A stretch of DNA of 16,773 nt, from assembly GCA_030654635.1 (NCBI GenBank), contig JAURXE010000121.1, positions 1 to 16,773 on the forward strand, in the 5' to 3' direction. Positions 1 to 7,461 of this stretch are shown here, piece by piece. Under the pieces are notes generated by a model that was not told the origin of the DNA, did no database searches, and worked only from the letters and a program-made list of their open reading frames with translations. Origin of the DNA: Pseudomonas sp. GTDB taxonomy: Bacteria; Pseudomonadota; Gammaproteobacteria; Pseudomonadales; Pseudomonadaceae. A program made the translations under genes and the position numbers. Numbering within the stretch: the stretch's first letter is position 1; each line of letters begins with the position of its first letter.

Positions 1-128
1 CGCAGCTCATAGTGCACGTCCGGATGGACGCGCTGCGCCACCCGCAAGGCTTCTTCAGCCAGCGCCAAAGTAATGGCCCGAGTACCCGGCCACAGCAGAA
101 AACCGATACGACGCACAGTGCTAGTCAT
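1..128 (-). CDS. argR: Transcriptional regulator ArgR (AraC family), N-terminal fragment
   Basis: Only the first 42 codons are inside the window; the rest lies beyond base 1. The reading frame begins MTSTVRRIGFLLWPGT and continues through ITLALAEEALRVAQRV, which resembles the start of Pseudomonas ArgR. ArgR has an N-terminal glutamine-amidotransferase-like domain and a C-terminal AraC-type DNA-binding domain, the latter not visible here. ArgR activates arginine uptake and the arginine succinyltransferase pathway and represses arginine biosynthesis. The gene starts 30 bases after the aotP stop on the same strand, the position it has at the end of the aot operon in P. aeruginosa. No strong Shine-Dalgarno precedes the ATG, so translation may depend on coupling or a weak site. 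The identity rests on the short N-terminus plus context. Another GlxA-like AraC regulator is the main alternative. Confidence 0.78.
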   Translation of the reverse strand, partial: MTSTVRRIGFLLWPGTRAITLALAEEALRVAQRVHPDVHYEL

Positions 129-158
129 GACAGGCAGTCTAGCTGCGGGCTCCAACAC

Positions 159-923
159 TTACTTCAAACTGCCGGAAAGAAATTGTTGCAAGCGCTCGGA
201 CTGCGGATTGGCCAGCACTTCTTTCGGACAACCACGCTCCTCGACCAGACCTTTGTGCAAGAACACCAACTGGTTCGACACCTCGCGGGCAAAACCCATT
301 TCGTGGGTGACCACCACCATGGTGCGGCCTTCTTGCGCGAGATCTTGCATGACCTTAAGCACCTCACCGACCAACTCCGGGTCGAGCGCCGAGGTCGGCT
401 CGTCAAACAACATCACCTCCGGCTCCATCGCCAGGGCGCGAGCTATGGCCACGCGCTGCTGCTCGCCGCCACTCATGTGCGCAGGATAGGCATCTTTACG
501 GTGGGCGACGCCGACCTTGTTCAGGTAGTGCTCGGCCTTGGCCAGCGCTTCCTTTTTGTCCATGCCGAGCACATGCACCGGCGCTTCCATGACGTTTTCC
601 AGGGCGCTCATGTGCGACCAGAGGTTGAAGTGCTGAAACACCATGGACAACCGTGAGCGCATGCGCTGTAACTGTTTAGGGTCGACCGCTTTCAGCGCGC
701 CGTCCTTGTTGGCGACTAGTTTAAGCTCCTCGCCGTTGAGCAAAATCTTGCCGGCATGCGGCTGCTCCAGCAGATTGATGCAACGCAGGAAAGTGCTTTT
801 GCCCGAGCCGCTGGAGCCAATAATACTGATCACATCGCCGGCTTTGGCCGCCAGCGACACACCCTTGAGCACCTCATTACTGCCGTAACGCTTGTGCAGG
901 TCCTGGACTTCAAGTTTGTACAT
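159..923 (-). CDS. aotP: Arginine/ornithine ABC transporter ATP-binding protein AotP
   Basis: A 254-residue ABC ATPase of the polar amino acid uptake family, which powers import of arginine and ornithine through AotQ/AotM at the inner membrane. Visible motifs: Walker A GSSGSGKST at residues 36-44, Q-loop Q97, signature SGGEQQR at 151-157, Walker B ending in DEP at 174-176, D-loop SALD at 178-181, and the switch His207 in VTHEMGF. The start MYKLEVQDLHKRYG is chosen because the beta-strand opening of the family begins there; the frame stays open 45 codons further upstream but that part is unlike the family and overlaps aotM. It follows aotM by 53 bases and precedes argR by 30. HisP, ArtP and GltL are close relatives, so substrate is assigned from the argR linkage. 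Confidence 0.93.
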   Translation of the reverse strand: MYKLEVQDLHKRYGSNEVLKGVSLAAKAGDVISIIGSSGSGKSTFLRCINLLEQPHAGKILLNGEELKLVANKDGALKAVDPKQLQRMRSRLSMVFQHFNLWSHMSALENVMEAPVHVLGMDKKEALAKAEHYLNKVGVAHRKDAYPAHMSGGEQQRVAIARALAMEPEVMLFDEPTSALDPELVGEVLKVMQDLAQEGRTMVVVTHEMGFAREVSNQLVFLHKGLVEERGCPKEVLANPQSERLQQFLSGSLK

Positions 924-976
924 GGTCTGGATTCTCGTAAACGAATGCGGTTTATCAGGGGATTTAGCAGCCAGGC

Positions 977-1675
977 CTAGTGCTTGCGCGGCGCCAGGTA
1001 GGCCAGCCAACGGTGCTCGGCCAGCTTGAACAGGCGCACCAAAATAAAGGTCAGACACAGATAAAAGGCGCCAGCGGTAATAAACGCCTCAAACGGCAAG
1101 TAGTACTGCGAGCTGATGGTGCGCGCCGCGCCGGTGATGTCGATCAAGGTCACAATCGAGGCCAGGCTGGTGGTGTGCAGCATCATGATCACTTCGTTGC
1201 TGTACTGCGGCAGCGCCCGGCGCAAGGCCGAGGGCAGCAAAATCCGCCGATACAGCTTGGCCCGCGACATGCCCACGGCCTTAGCGGCTTCGATCTCGCC
1301 GGGCGGAATAGTCTTCAAACTGCCAGCAAGAATCTCCGCGCTGTAGGCGCTGGTGTTAATCGCAAAGGCCAGGCAGGCGCAAAAGGTGGCATTGGACAAA
1401 TATGGCCACAACGCGCTGGCGCGCACCGCCTCAAACTGAGCCAGACCGTAATAGATCAGAAACAGCTGCACCAGCATCGGCGTGCCACGAATCACATAGG
1501 TGTACAGCCAGGCCGGGAAATTCACCCAGGGCTGCTTCGACACCCGCATCAATCCCAGTGGAATGGCCAACAACAAGCCAAAACCAAGGGAAATCAGCAA
1601 AATCTTCAGGGTTACCAGCACGCCACCCAGGTACAGCGGCAAGTTGGCCCAGATCACCGAAAAGTCAAAAATCAC
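977..1675 (-). CDS. aotM: Arginine/ornithine ABC transporter permease AotM
   Basis: A 232-residue inner-membrane permease of the HisM/GlnP type with about five hydrophobic segments. The cytoplasmic EAA loop that docks on the ATPase is visible around residues 130-150 (EIEAAKAVGMSRAKLYRRI). It forms the channel with AotQ. The start codon is GTG (first residues MIFDFSVIW); an ATG four bases upstream is in another frame and hits a stop at once. A G-rich sequence about ten bases before the GTG can serve as ribosome binding site. It begins 16 bases after the aotQ stop, so the two are almost certainly co-translated. Assignment to AotM rather than another amino-acid permease depends on gene order. 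Confidence 0.9.
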   Translation of the reverse strand: MIFDFSVIWANLPLYLGGVLVTLKILLISLGFGLLLAIPLGLMRVSKQPWVNFPAWLYTYVIRGTPMLVQLFLIYYGLAQFEAVRASALWPYLSNATFCACLAFAINTSAYSAEILAGSLKTIPPGEIEAAKAVGMSRAKLYRRILLPSALRRALPQYSNEVIMMLHTTSLASIVTLIDITGAARTISSQYYLPFEAFITAGAFYLCLTFILVRLFKLAEHRWLAYLAPRKH

Positions 1676-1691
1676 GCATTAGCCCCCCGCA

Positions 1692-2381
1692 TCACAGCTC
1701 CACCGTCTTGATACCCGCCGAGTAACGCTGCTCCAAGGCGCGCAGCGCCAGCAACGAAACACTGGTCAGCAGCAGATACAGCGCCGCCACCGCGAGGAAA
1801 AACGTAAAGGGCTGATGGGTCGCATCGGCCGCGCTCTTGGCCCGAAACATCATGTCTTGCAGGCCGACCACTGAGATCAACGCAGTGGCCTTGGTCAGCA
1901 CCAGCCAGTTATTGGTAAAACCCGGAATCGCCAGGCGAATCATCTGCGGCACCAGAATGCGAAAAAACACCTGCACCCCGCTCATGCCATACGCCGCACC
2001 CGCCTCGCCCTGCCCTTGCGGGATCGACATAAAGGCACCGCGAAAGGTCTCCGACAGATAGGCACCAAAGATAAAACCCAGGGTGCCGACACCGGCGACA
2101 AAGGGATTGATATCGATGTATTCGTCATAGCCAAGCAAGGGTGCGAGTCTGTTGATCAGGTCCTGACCGCCGTAGAAAATCAGCAGAATCAGCACCAGAT
2201 CAGGAATCCCGCGAATCACCGTGGCGTAGGTTTCACCCAGCAGCGCTAACCAGCGAATCGGCGACAGGCGAAACGCCGCGCCGAGCAGCCCCAGCGCACA
2301 GGCCAGGGTCATCGACGACAAGGCCAGCGCCAAAGTCAGCCAAGCCCCCTCAAGAATGGTCGAGCCATAGCCGTTAAGCAT
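1692..2381 (-). CDS. aotQ: Arginine/ornithine ABC transporter permease AotQ
   Basis: A 229-residue inner-membrane permease of the HisQ/ArtQ type, the partner of AotM. It starts MLNGYGSTILEGAWLTLAL, has about five membrane segments, and carries an EAA loop near residues 127-145 (GQGEAGAAYGMSGVQVFFR). A good Shine-Dalgarno (GAGGAG) stands about seven bases before the ATG. It is the first gene after the hairpin that follows aotJ, so its level is probably lower than that of the binding protein. In P. aeruginosa the order is aotJ, aotQ, aotM, aotO, aotP, argR; here the order is the same but without aotO. Confidence 0.9.
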   Translation of the reverse strand: MLNGYGSTILEGAWLTLALALSSMTLACALGLLGAAFRLSPIRWLALLGETYATVIRGIPDLVLILLIFYGGQDLINRLAPLLGYDEYIDINPFVAGVGTLGFIFGAYLSETFRGAFMSIPQGQGEAGAAYGMSGVQVFFRILVPQMIRLAIPGFTNNWLVLTKATALISVVGLQDMMFRAKSAADATHQPFTFFLAVAALYLLLTSVSLLALRALEQRYSAGIKTVEL

Positions 2382-2436
2382 GGTTTAGCTCCTCAGGCGG
2401 TACGCCCAACAACGCGGGCAACACCGCTACAACGAA

Positions 2437-2474
2437 AAAGTGGCACAACCGCAGACTGAAGTTTGTGCCACTTT
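2437..2474 (-). terminator. Terminator-like hairpin between aotJ and aotQ
   Basis: A perfect 12-bp inverted repeat (AAAGTGGCACAA and its complement) with a 14-base loop lies 23 bases after the aotJ stop. Read in the direction of transcription the second arm runs into five Us. This looks like a partial intrinsic terminator or a 3'-end stabilising hairpin, which would give more binding-protein mRNA than permease mRNA, as is common in ABC import operons. Whether it terminates or only stabilises cannot be told from sequence. Confidence 0.7.
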
Positions 2475-2497
2475 CAGGAAACGCCCGAGCCCTAAAG

Positions 2498-3277
2498 TCA
2501 GTCGCCGTAGATGTCGAACTGGAAGTACTTACCCTGCACTTCCTGGTACTTACCGTTGGCGCGAATGGCGGCAATGGCTGCGCTGAATTTGTCTGCCAGC
2601 GCCTTGTCACCCTTGCGCACGGCAATACCGGCACCTTCGCCAAAGTATTTCGGGTCGCTAACAGTCGGCCCGACCAGAGCGAAACCTTTACCGGCATCGG
2701 TCTTGAGGAAACCATCGTCGATATTGACCGCATCGGCCAGGGTGGTATCGACGCGACCGGAAGTCAGGTCAAGAAAGATCTCGTTCTGCGAGCCGTAACG
2801 CACCACTTCTATACCGGCTGGGGCGAACACTTCGGTGGCGTAGCGATCGTAGATGGAGGCGCGCTGCACACCGACCTTCTTGCCCTGCAGGTCGACCAGA
2901 GGATTTATCACCTCGGTACCGGCCTTCATCACCAAACGCGCCGGTGAGTTGTAGTATTTCTTGCTGAAATCTACCGACTTCAAGCGCTCTTCGGTGATGT
3001 TCATCGACGACAACACCGCATCGAACTTACGCACTTTCAGGGCCGGGATCAGGCCGTCGAACTCTTGCTCGATCCAGACGCACTTGACCTGCATTTCGGC
3101 GCACAGGGCGTTGCCGATGTCGTAGTCAAAACCAGTGATAGCGCCTTCGGGGGTTTTCATCGCAAAGGGTGGGTAGGCCGCCTCGATGCCAATACGCAGT
3201 GGCTTGGCTTCATCGGCCTGCGCCAACGACGACAACAGCGACAGCGCCAGGGCGCCAAGAAGTGCAATGCTCTTCAT
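2498..3277 (-). CDS. aotJ: Arginine/ornithine periplasmic binding protein AotJ
   Basis: A 259-residue family 3 solute-binding protein that captures arginine/ornithine in the periplasm and delivers it to AotQM. Residues 1-21 form a Sec signal peptide (MKSIALLGALALSLLSSLAQA) with likely cleavage before DEAKPLRIG. The mature protein opens with the typical strand LRIGIEAAYPPFAMK, followed by GFDYDIGNALCAEM and a second cysteine seven residues on, which may form a disulfide as in LAO/HisJ proteins. Length fits the family. The Shine-Dalgarno GAAGGAG lies about eight bases before the ATG. The gene is first in the operon, about 550 bases downstream of acsA, with its own control region. LAO/HisJ-type specificity is the alternative reading; linkage to argR favours AotJ. 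Confidence 0.92.
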   Translation of the reverse strand: MKSIALLGALALSLLSSLAQADEAKPLRIGIEAAYPPFAMKTPEGAITGFDYDIGNALCAEMQVKCVWIEQEFDGLIPALKVRKFDAVLSSMNITEERLKSVDFSKKYYNSPARLVMKAGTEVINPLVDLQGKKVGVQRASIYDRYATEVFAPAGIEVVRYGSQNEIFLDLTSGRVDTTLADAVNIDDGFLKTDAGKGFALVGPTVSDPKYFGEGAGIAVRKGDKALADKFSAAIAAIRANGKYQEVQGKYFQFDIYGD

Positions 3278-3370
3278 CGTGAGACTCCTTCAAGTGTAAT
3301 TAGCCGCAGATGGCAGAAATCCAAACGCCCGGCATATGCGTGCATTAAGTGTAGAAACAGTCGCTGTATT

Positions 3371-3398
3371 TGCCGTGCGCCGAAGCGGCGCAACGGCA
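3371..3398 (-). other. GC-rich hairpin in the probable aotJ leader
   Basis: Two arms pair as TGCCGT-GCGCC with GGCGC-AACGGCA (one unpaired base on one side), closing a loop of five bases. It lies about 95 bases before the aotJ start, inside the expected 5' leader. It is not followed by a U-run and so is not a plain terminator. Its function is unknown. Confidence 0.4.
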
Positions 3399-3415
3399 GG
3401 ATCTGCGCGTGCTGC

Positions 3416-3458
3416 ATTCTAGCGACAGGCCTAAAGCCGATATTTCTTCAATGCGACA
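3416..3458 (-). promoter_or_regulatory. Candidate aotJ promoter with ArgR half-sites
   Basis: On the minus strand the Pseudomonas ArgR half-site pattern TGTCGC-N8-AA is matched exactly at 3458-3443 (TGTCGC ATTGAAGA AA). A second TGTCGC lies at 3427-3422, followed directly by a good -10 box TAGAAT at 3421-3416 with no recognisable -35. An activator-dependent promoter under ArgR would look like this, and in P. aeruginosa the aot operon is induced by arginine through ArgR. The spacing of the two TGTCGC elements is 31 bases, not the about 21 expected for tandem half-sites, so the second element is doubtful. Confidence 0.45.
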
Positions 3459-3777
3459 ACTAGTTACACAAGGGCCTGCTCGGCAGCGCGAACGGATTGA
3501 CATGAGCCACAGAACATGCAGCACAAGAAAGATTTGCTAACCAATGATAAATGCAATAACCCCGCCAACAATCAAAAAACCCTTCTAAAACGCCACTTAC
3601 AGCCATTCGACAAGCGGCACAAATAGTCAGAAGCGCTCCAAAATGCCCCATCAAAGAGCAACCTGCTACCCACAAAGGTTACCTTTGGTGCTGGGAATAC
3701 CCACTGCAAATGCACAGCCCGCCCGCAAAAAGGCCGATTTAAATTGCACTAATATTTTTACCCCCAATAGAAACAAT
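3459..3777. other. Gene-free stretch upstream of the aot promoter
   Basis: About 320 bases that are visibly richer in A and T than the flanking genes. It has no open frame with both a credible start and protein-like composition. The only local structures are a palindrome AAAGGTTACCTTT at 3674-3686 and an isolated TTGACA at 3497-3502 with no -10 box at the right distance. It may hold distal control sites for aotJ or decayed sequence. I see no function in it. Confidence 0.5.
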
Positions 3778-3814
3778 TAAGCCCCGGCACAGCTTGTGGC
3801 TGTACCGGGGCTTA
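3778..3814 (-). terminator. Terminator of acsA
   Basis: A 16-bp inverted repeat (TAAGCCCCGG-ACAGC arms) closes on a five-base loop 14 bases after the acsA stop. On the minus strand all pairs form with one G-U; on the plus strand that position is a mismatch, so it is best read as the acsA terminator. The following U-tract is weak and interrupted. Confidence 0.75.
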
Positions 3815-3827
3815 ATAACGACCTTTA

Positions 3828-5783
3828 TCAGGCCGTTTGCATGCTGCGATGGGTCTCAACTAGATGCTGCACCACGCCAGGATCGGCCAGTGTGGAGATG
3901 TCGCCGAGCGTGTCGTACTCGGCCACTGCGATCTTGCGCAGGATACGGCGCATGATCTTACCCGAGCGAGTCTTCGGCAAACCCGGAGCCCACTGGATCA
4001 CGTCCGGCGAGGCGATCGGACCGATCTCCTTACGGACCCAATTTTTCAATTCCTGACGCAACTGCTCGGAAGGTTCTTCACCGTCATTCAAGGTGACATA
4101 CACATAGATGCCCTGGCCCTTGATGTCGTGGGGCATGCCGACCACGGCAGCCTCGGCGACTTTCGGGTGAGCCACCATGGCGCTCTCGATTTCGGCAGTG
4201 CCCATGCGGTGGCCGGACACGTTCAACACGTCATCGACGCGACCGGTGATCCAGTAGTAGCCATCCTCGTCGCGCCGCGCACCGTCGCCGGTGAAGTACA
4301 TGCCCTTGAAGGTCTTGAAGTAGGTGTCTACGAAGCGATCATGGTCGCCATACAGGCTGCGCGCCTGACCCGGCCATGAATCGATAATCACCAGATTGCC
4401 TTCGGCAGCGCCCTCCACCAGATTGCCCATATTGTCCACCAAGGCCGGCTGCACACCGAAGAACGGCCGAGTCGCCGAGCCCGGCTTAAGCGCCGTGGCG
4501 CCCGGCAGCGGACTGATCATCACGCCGCCGGTTTCGGTCTGCCACCAAGTATCGACGATCGGGCAGCGTGACTTGCCCACTTCTTCGTAGTACCAGTGCC
4601 AGGCTTCTGGATTGATCGGCTCACCGACCGAACCCAGCAGGCGCAAGCTGGAGCCGTCGGCGCCCTGCATCGCGGCTTTGCCCTGGGCCATCATGGCGCG
4701 AATCGCCGTTGGCGCGGTATAGAGGATGCTAACTTTGTGCTTGTCGACGATTTTCGCCACCCGAGTCATGTCCGGGTAGTTCGGCACACCTTCAAACAGC
4801 ACAGTGGTGGCGCCATTGGCCAAAGGCCCGTAGACGATATAACTGTGGCCGGTGACCCAGCCAACATCGGCGGTGCACCAGTAGACTTCGCCAGGGCGGT
4901 AGTCGAATACCCGCTCATGGGTTAACGCTGCGTACAGCAGATAACCGCCAGTGGTGTGCAGCACGCCTTTGGGCTTGCCGGTGGACCCGGAGGTGTAAAG
5001 GATAAACAGCGGGTCTTCGGCGCCCATTTCTTTAGGTGCGCAAACACTGGCAGCCACCTTCATCAGGTCTTCGTACCAAACGTCGCGATGGGGGTGCCAC
5101 TTGATCTCGCCACCGGTGCGACGCACCACGATGATTTTCTGCACGCTGCTGGTGTCAGGGTTGGCCAGCGCGTCATCCACATTGGCCTTCAGCGGGGTTT
5201 TCTTGCCGCCGCGCACGCCCTCATCGGAGGTGATCACTATTTTTGACTGGCAATCGATAATCCGCCCGGCCAATGCCTCTGGCGAGAAGCCACCGAACAC
5301 CACTGAGTGAATAGCGCCGATACGGGTGCAGGCCAGCATGGCCACCACCGCCTCGGGAATCATCGGCATATAGATGGTCACCACGTCGCCGCGATGCACA
5401 TCCTGACCGCGCAAGGCGTTGGCAAACTTGCAGACCTGCTCGTGCAGCTGGCGATAGGTGATTTCTTGATGATCGGCCGGGTCGTCGCCTTCCCAGATAA
5501 TGGCAACCTGCTCACCGCGCTCTTCCAAGTGCCGGTCGAGGCAGTTGGCGGAAACGTTCAGAGTGCCATCGGCGAACCACTTGATATCGACATGGTGATC
5601 GTCGAACGAGGTCTGCTTGACCTTGGTGAAAGGCGTAATCCAGTCCAGCCGCTTGGCCTGCTCACGCCAGAAGCCGTCGGGGTTGATCACCGACTGCTGG
5701 TACATGGACTTATAGGTAGCTTCGTCGGTCAATGACTGGGCGGCCACTTCGGGACGCACGGGATACAGGGAAGCGGCACTCAT
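3828..5783 (-). CDS. acsA: Acetyl-CoA synthetase AcsA
   Basis: A 651-residue AMP-forming acetate:CoA ligase, full length for the family. It activates acetate to acetyl-AMP and then acetyl-CoA in the cytoplasm, allowing growth on acetate, ethanol and products of fatty acid or amino acid breakdown. Visible motifs: phosphate loop [11 protein letters not shown] at 263-273, [10 protein letters not shown] at 411-420 (the second Trp, W414, narrows the acyl pocket to acetate), [18 protein letters not shown] in the hinge region, and PKTRSGK ending in Lys609. Lys609 has the same number as the lysine acetylated by Pat in Salmonella Acs, so lysine acetylation control is likely. The ATG follows GAGAGG at good spacing. 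A candidate Hfq/Crc motif lies just upstream. acsA next to aotJ is also the arrangement in P. aeruginosa. Confidence 0.97.
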   Translation of the reverse strand: MSAASLYPVRPEVAAQSLTDEATYKSMYQQSVINPDGFWREQAKRLDWITPFTKVKQTSFDDHHVDIKWFADGTLNVSANCLDRHLEERGEQVAIIWEGDDPADHQEITYRQLHEQVCKFANALRGQDVHRGDVVTIYMPMIPEAVVAMLACTRIGAIHSVVFGGFSPEALAGRIIDCQSKIVITSDEGVRGGKKTPLKANVDDALANPDTSSVQKIIVVRRTGGEIKWHPHRDVWYEDLMKVAASVCAPKEMGAEDPLFILYTSGSTGKPKGVLHTTGGYLLYAALTHERVFDYRPGEVYWCTADVGWVTGHSYIVYGPLANGATTVLFEGVPNYPDMTRVAKIVDKHKVSILYTAPTAIRAMMAQGKAAMQGADGSSLRLLGSVGEPINPEAWHWYYEEVGKSRCPIVDTWWQTETGGVMISPLPGATALKPGSATRPFFGVQPALVDNMGNLVEGAAEGNLVIIDSWPGQARSLYGDHDRFVDTYFKTFKGMYFTGDGARRDEDGYYWITGRVDDVLNVSGHRMGTAEIESAMVAHPKVAEAAVVGMPHDIKGQGIYVYVTLNDGEEPSEQLRQELKNWVRKEIGPIASPDVIQWAPGLPKTRSGKIMRRILRKIAVAEYDTLGDISTLADPGVVQHLVETHRSMQTA

Positions 5784-5807
5784 GGCGGTTACCTCTCAGA
5801 AATAATG

Positions 5808-5815
5808 TTGTTGTT
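5808..5815 (-). promoter_or_regulatory. Candidate Hfq/Crc catabolite-control site before acsA
   Basis: The minus strand reads AACAACAA, an exact match to the Pseudomonas catabolite activity motif AANAANAA bound by Hfq with Crc. It lies 24-32 bases before the acsA start, directly upstream of the GAGAGG ribosome binding site, where bound Hfq/Crc would block translation. A weak sigma70-like pair (TTGCGG, 17 bases, TAGAAA) can be drawn just upstream on the same strand. Confidence 0.55.
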
Positions 5816-5888
5816 TTCTATGGGTTCATTTTTAGCACCGCAACTCCACCGCAGCTATTCGACCATGGTACTAGTCGCCCGCCACCGC

Positions 5889-5919
5889 AAAAAAAAATGG
5901 GCGACCCACAGGCCGCCCA
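5889..5919 (-). terminator. Strong intrinsic terminator after the NlpC/P60 pair
   Basis: A 9-bp stem (TGGGCGGCC paired with GGTCGCCCA, one G-U) with a four-base loop is followed on the minus strand by nine uninterrupted Us. It lies 25 bases after the stop of the downstream NlpC/P60 gene and separates that unit from acsA. Confidence 0.9.
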
Positions 5920-5943
5920 CTTTATTCCGAGACTACTGACCGG

Positions 5944-6477
5944 CTAGCTACCCGCAGGCCAGCCCTGCGCTGCGAGTCGATTAGCCTCAAGCACGCGCTT
6001 GGCGTTTAGATAACTCTTTTGCCAATAGGCCGTCGACAAGCTCTCCAGCCGCACCGTACCACCACTGGAGGGGGCATGAACAAAGCGCCCATCGCCGACA
6101 TAAATACCGGCATGGCTGACCTTAGCGCCGCCACTGGTGGCAAAAAACACCAGATCACCGGTCTGCAACGCCTCGCGCCGGATACTCGGCACCGGCATAG
6201 CCAGCAGCTCACGGGTCGAGCGCGGCAGCACTATGCCGGCCGCATCGCGATAGACGTAACCGATCAGGCCGCTGCAATCAAAACCGCTTTGCGGGGTATT
6301 GCCGCCATACACATAGGGGGTGCCGACCAGCCCAATGGCGCGCAGCAGCACATCATCGGCAGCCGGTGAAAACTGCTCGATTGGCGCATGCACTACAGGG
6401 CTTGGTGGAACATGACTGACACAGGCGGTCAGCAGGGCAGTAACGAGGACGAGAGCAATGCGGGCCAAGTTTGGCAT
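5944..6477 (-). CDS. NlpC/P60 family lipoprotein peptidase (copy A)
   Basis: A 177-residue lipoprotein with a C-terminal NlpC/P60 domain, the fold of endopeptidases that cut D-glutamyl-diaminopimelate or cross-link bonds of peptidoglycan (E. coli MepS/Spr and NlpC are relatives). Residues 1-18 are a lipoprotein signal with lipobox LTAC and lipidated Cys19; Val20 rather than Asp after it suggests outer-membrane sorting. The catalytic Cys68 lies in FDCSGL, His122 in SHAGIYVG, and His134 in RFVHAP completes the triad. The start at MPNLARIAL is chosen because it begins the signal peptide; the frame is open 20 codons further upstream with a basic, non-signal-like stretch. The Shine-Dalgarno is weak. 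It follows copy B by 81 bases on the same strand and ends in a strong terminator. Confidence 0.9.
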   Translation of the reverse strand: MPNLARIALVLVTALLTACVSHVPPSPVVHAPIEQFSPAADDVLLRAIGLVGTPYVYGGNTPQSGFDCSGLIGYVYRDAAGIVLPRSTRELLAMPVPSIRREALQTGDLVFFATSGGAKVSHAGIYVGDGRFVHAPSSGGTVRLESLSTAYWQKSYLNAKRVLEANRLAAQGWPAGS

Positions 6478-6525
6478 CTTCGGGCTACCCTGAGGCTGGA
6501 TGCGCCCTACTCTGCCGCGCCGCAG

Positions 6526-6547
6526 GCCCTGACGCAAGGGTCAGGGC
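6526..6547 (-). other. Intercistronic hairpin between the two NlpC/P60 genes
   Basis: An 8-bp perfect stem (GCCCTGAC and complement) with a six-base loop lies 11 bases after the stop of copy B. No U-run follows, so read-through into copy A is expected. It could protect the upstream message or tune the ratio of the two products. Confidence 0.5.
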
Positions 6548-6558
6548 GCGACAATCAC

Positions 6559-7158
6559 TTAGGGGTGGAGCGGATTACGCTGCGGCTGGGCTGGCGCTTG
6601 CGCCAATACCCGTTTGGCTTCCATAAAGCTGGTGCGCCAGTAACGATCATCCAGGCTATCCACCCGCACGCCGCCACTGCGACTGCTGGAGGAATGAATG
6701 AATTGGTCGTCACCGATATAGATACCGGTATGGCTTACGCGACCACGGCCACGATTATTGAAGAACACGATATCGCCCGGCTCTAGCTCATTGCGGGCAA
6801 TCAACGGTGCATCCAGATTGATCATTTCGCGGGTTGAGCGTGGCAGCTTGATCCCGGCTTCTTCGCGAAACAAATAGCCGACAAAGCCACTGCAATCAAA
6901 GCCGCTTTTGGTTGTAGCACCGCCAGCGCGATAGCGCGTGCCGACCAACTCAAAACCACGATCGAGGATGCTGTCAGCCAAGATCGGTAGCTGATAAGGC
7001 TTCTCGTCAGTCAATTCAGCAACTTGCTCATGGGTAGGCTCAGCCAGCGGCAAAGATACGGGCTGCAGAGCAATTTGAGGCTGCACAGATTGTCCAGTAC
7101 AGGCGGACAAGAGGGCGGCAAATGCCAGCGTAACGAGAGGTGCGAAGCGATTGAGCAT
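6559..7158 (-). CDS. NlpC/P60 family lipoprotein peptidase (copy B)
   Basis: A 199-residue lipoprotein peptidase, a paralogue of the next gene. Signal peptide and lipobox: MLNRFAPLVTLAFAALLSAC, lipidated Cys20. A linker of about 40 residues follows, then the NlpC/P60 domain with catalytic Cys89 (FDCSGF), His143 (VSHTG) and His155 (FIHSS). It probably cleaves peptide cross-links of peptidoglycan from the inner face of the outer membrane to allow wall growth. The start is uncertain: the ATG at 7158 gives a clean signal peptide, and an in-frame GTG two codons upstream is also possible; neither has a good Shine-Dalgarno. Copies A and B differ clearly in linker and C-terminus, so the duplication is not recent. 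Confidence 0.9.
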   Translation of the reverse strand: MLNRFAPLVTLAFAALLSACTGQSVQPQIALQPVSLPLAEPTHEQVAELTDEKPYQLPILADSILDRGFELVGTRYRAGGATTKSGFDCSGFVGYLFREEAGIKLPRSTREMINLDAPLIARNELEPGDIVFFNNRGRGRVSHTGIYIGDDQFIHSSSSRSGGVRVDSLDDRYWRTSFMEAKRVLAQAPAQPQRNPLHP

Positions 7159-7461
7159 GGGCACGGCCGTGTCTGTAATTATTTGAAGGGCCTGAATATG
7201 CCCTCCAGCCCCCTTAGATGCAAATTTTATTAGCCATAGTGTGACTTATAACCATCGGCAATCGCTCTAAGGGCCGACGCTTAAATTGCGCCCCTTCGAC
7301 GCACCAAAACACCCGCAAAAAACCTTAAAGCTACTGAAAACGGTACATAGCGGCGCGCAATAAAACTGAACCCAGGATTCAACTTATCGCCCATTCGAGC
7401 CCTTATAACCGTTCGTCAGTTCAGGACTGAGTCTGCCGCACCCAAGGGAACTCTTTGCCAC
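7159..7461. other. Intergenic region between the Tag-like and NlpC/P60 genes
   Basis: About 300 bases without a supportable gene. On the minus strand an AT-rich patch at about 7218-7262 can be read as a weak promoter for the NlpC/P60 pair (TTGCCG, 17 bases, TATGGC), but the -10 match is poor. A five-base stem (TCAGT/ACTGA) near 7416-7430 follows the Tag-like gene without a U-run, so no convincing terminator is seen there. Confidence 0.35.

Noticed and set aside
924..1058. A 45-codon N-terminal extension of AotP.
   Set aside because: It overlaps the aotM coding end, is unlike ABC ATPases, and the family start is exactly at MYKLEVQ.
3460..3675. A 71-codon Cys- and Trp-rich minus-strand frame upstream of aotJ.
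   Set aside because: It needs a TTG start, has odd composition unlike a folded or membrane protein, and lies in AT-rich intergenic DNA between the acsA terminator and the aot promoter.
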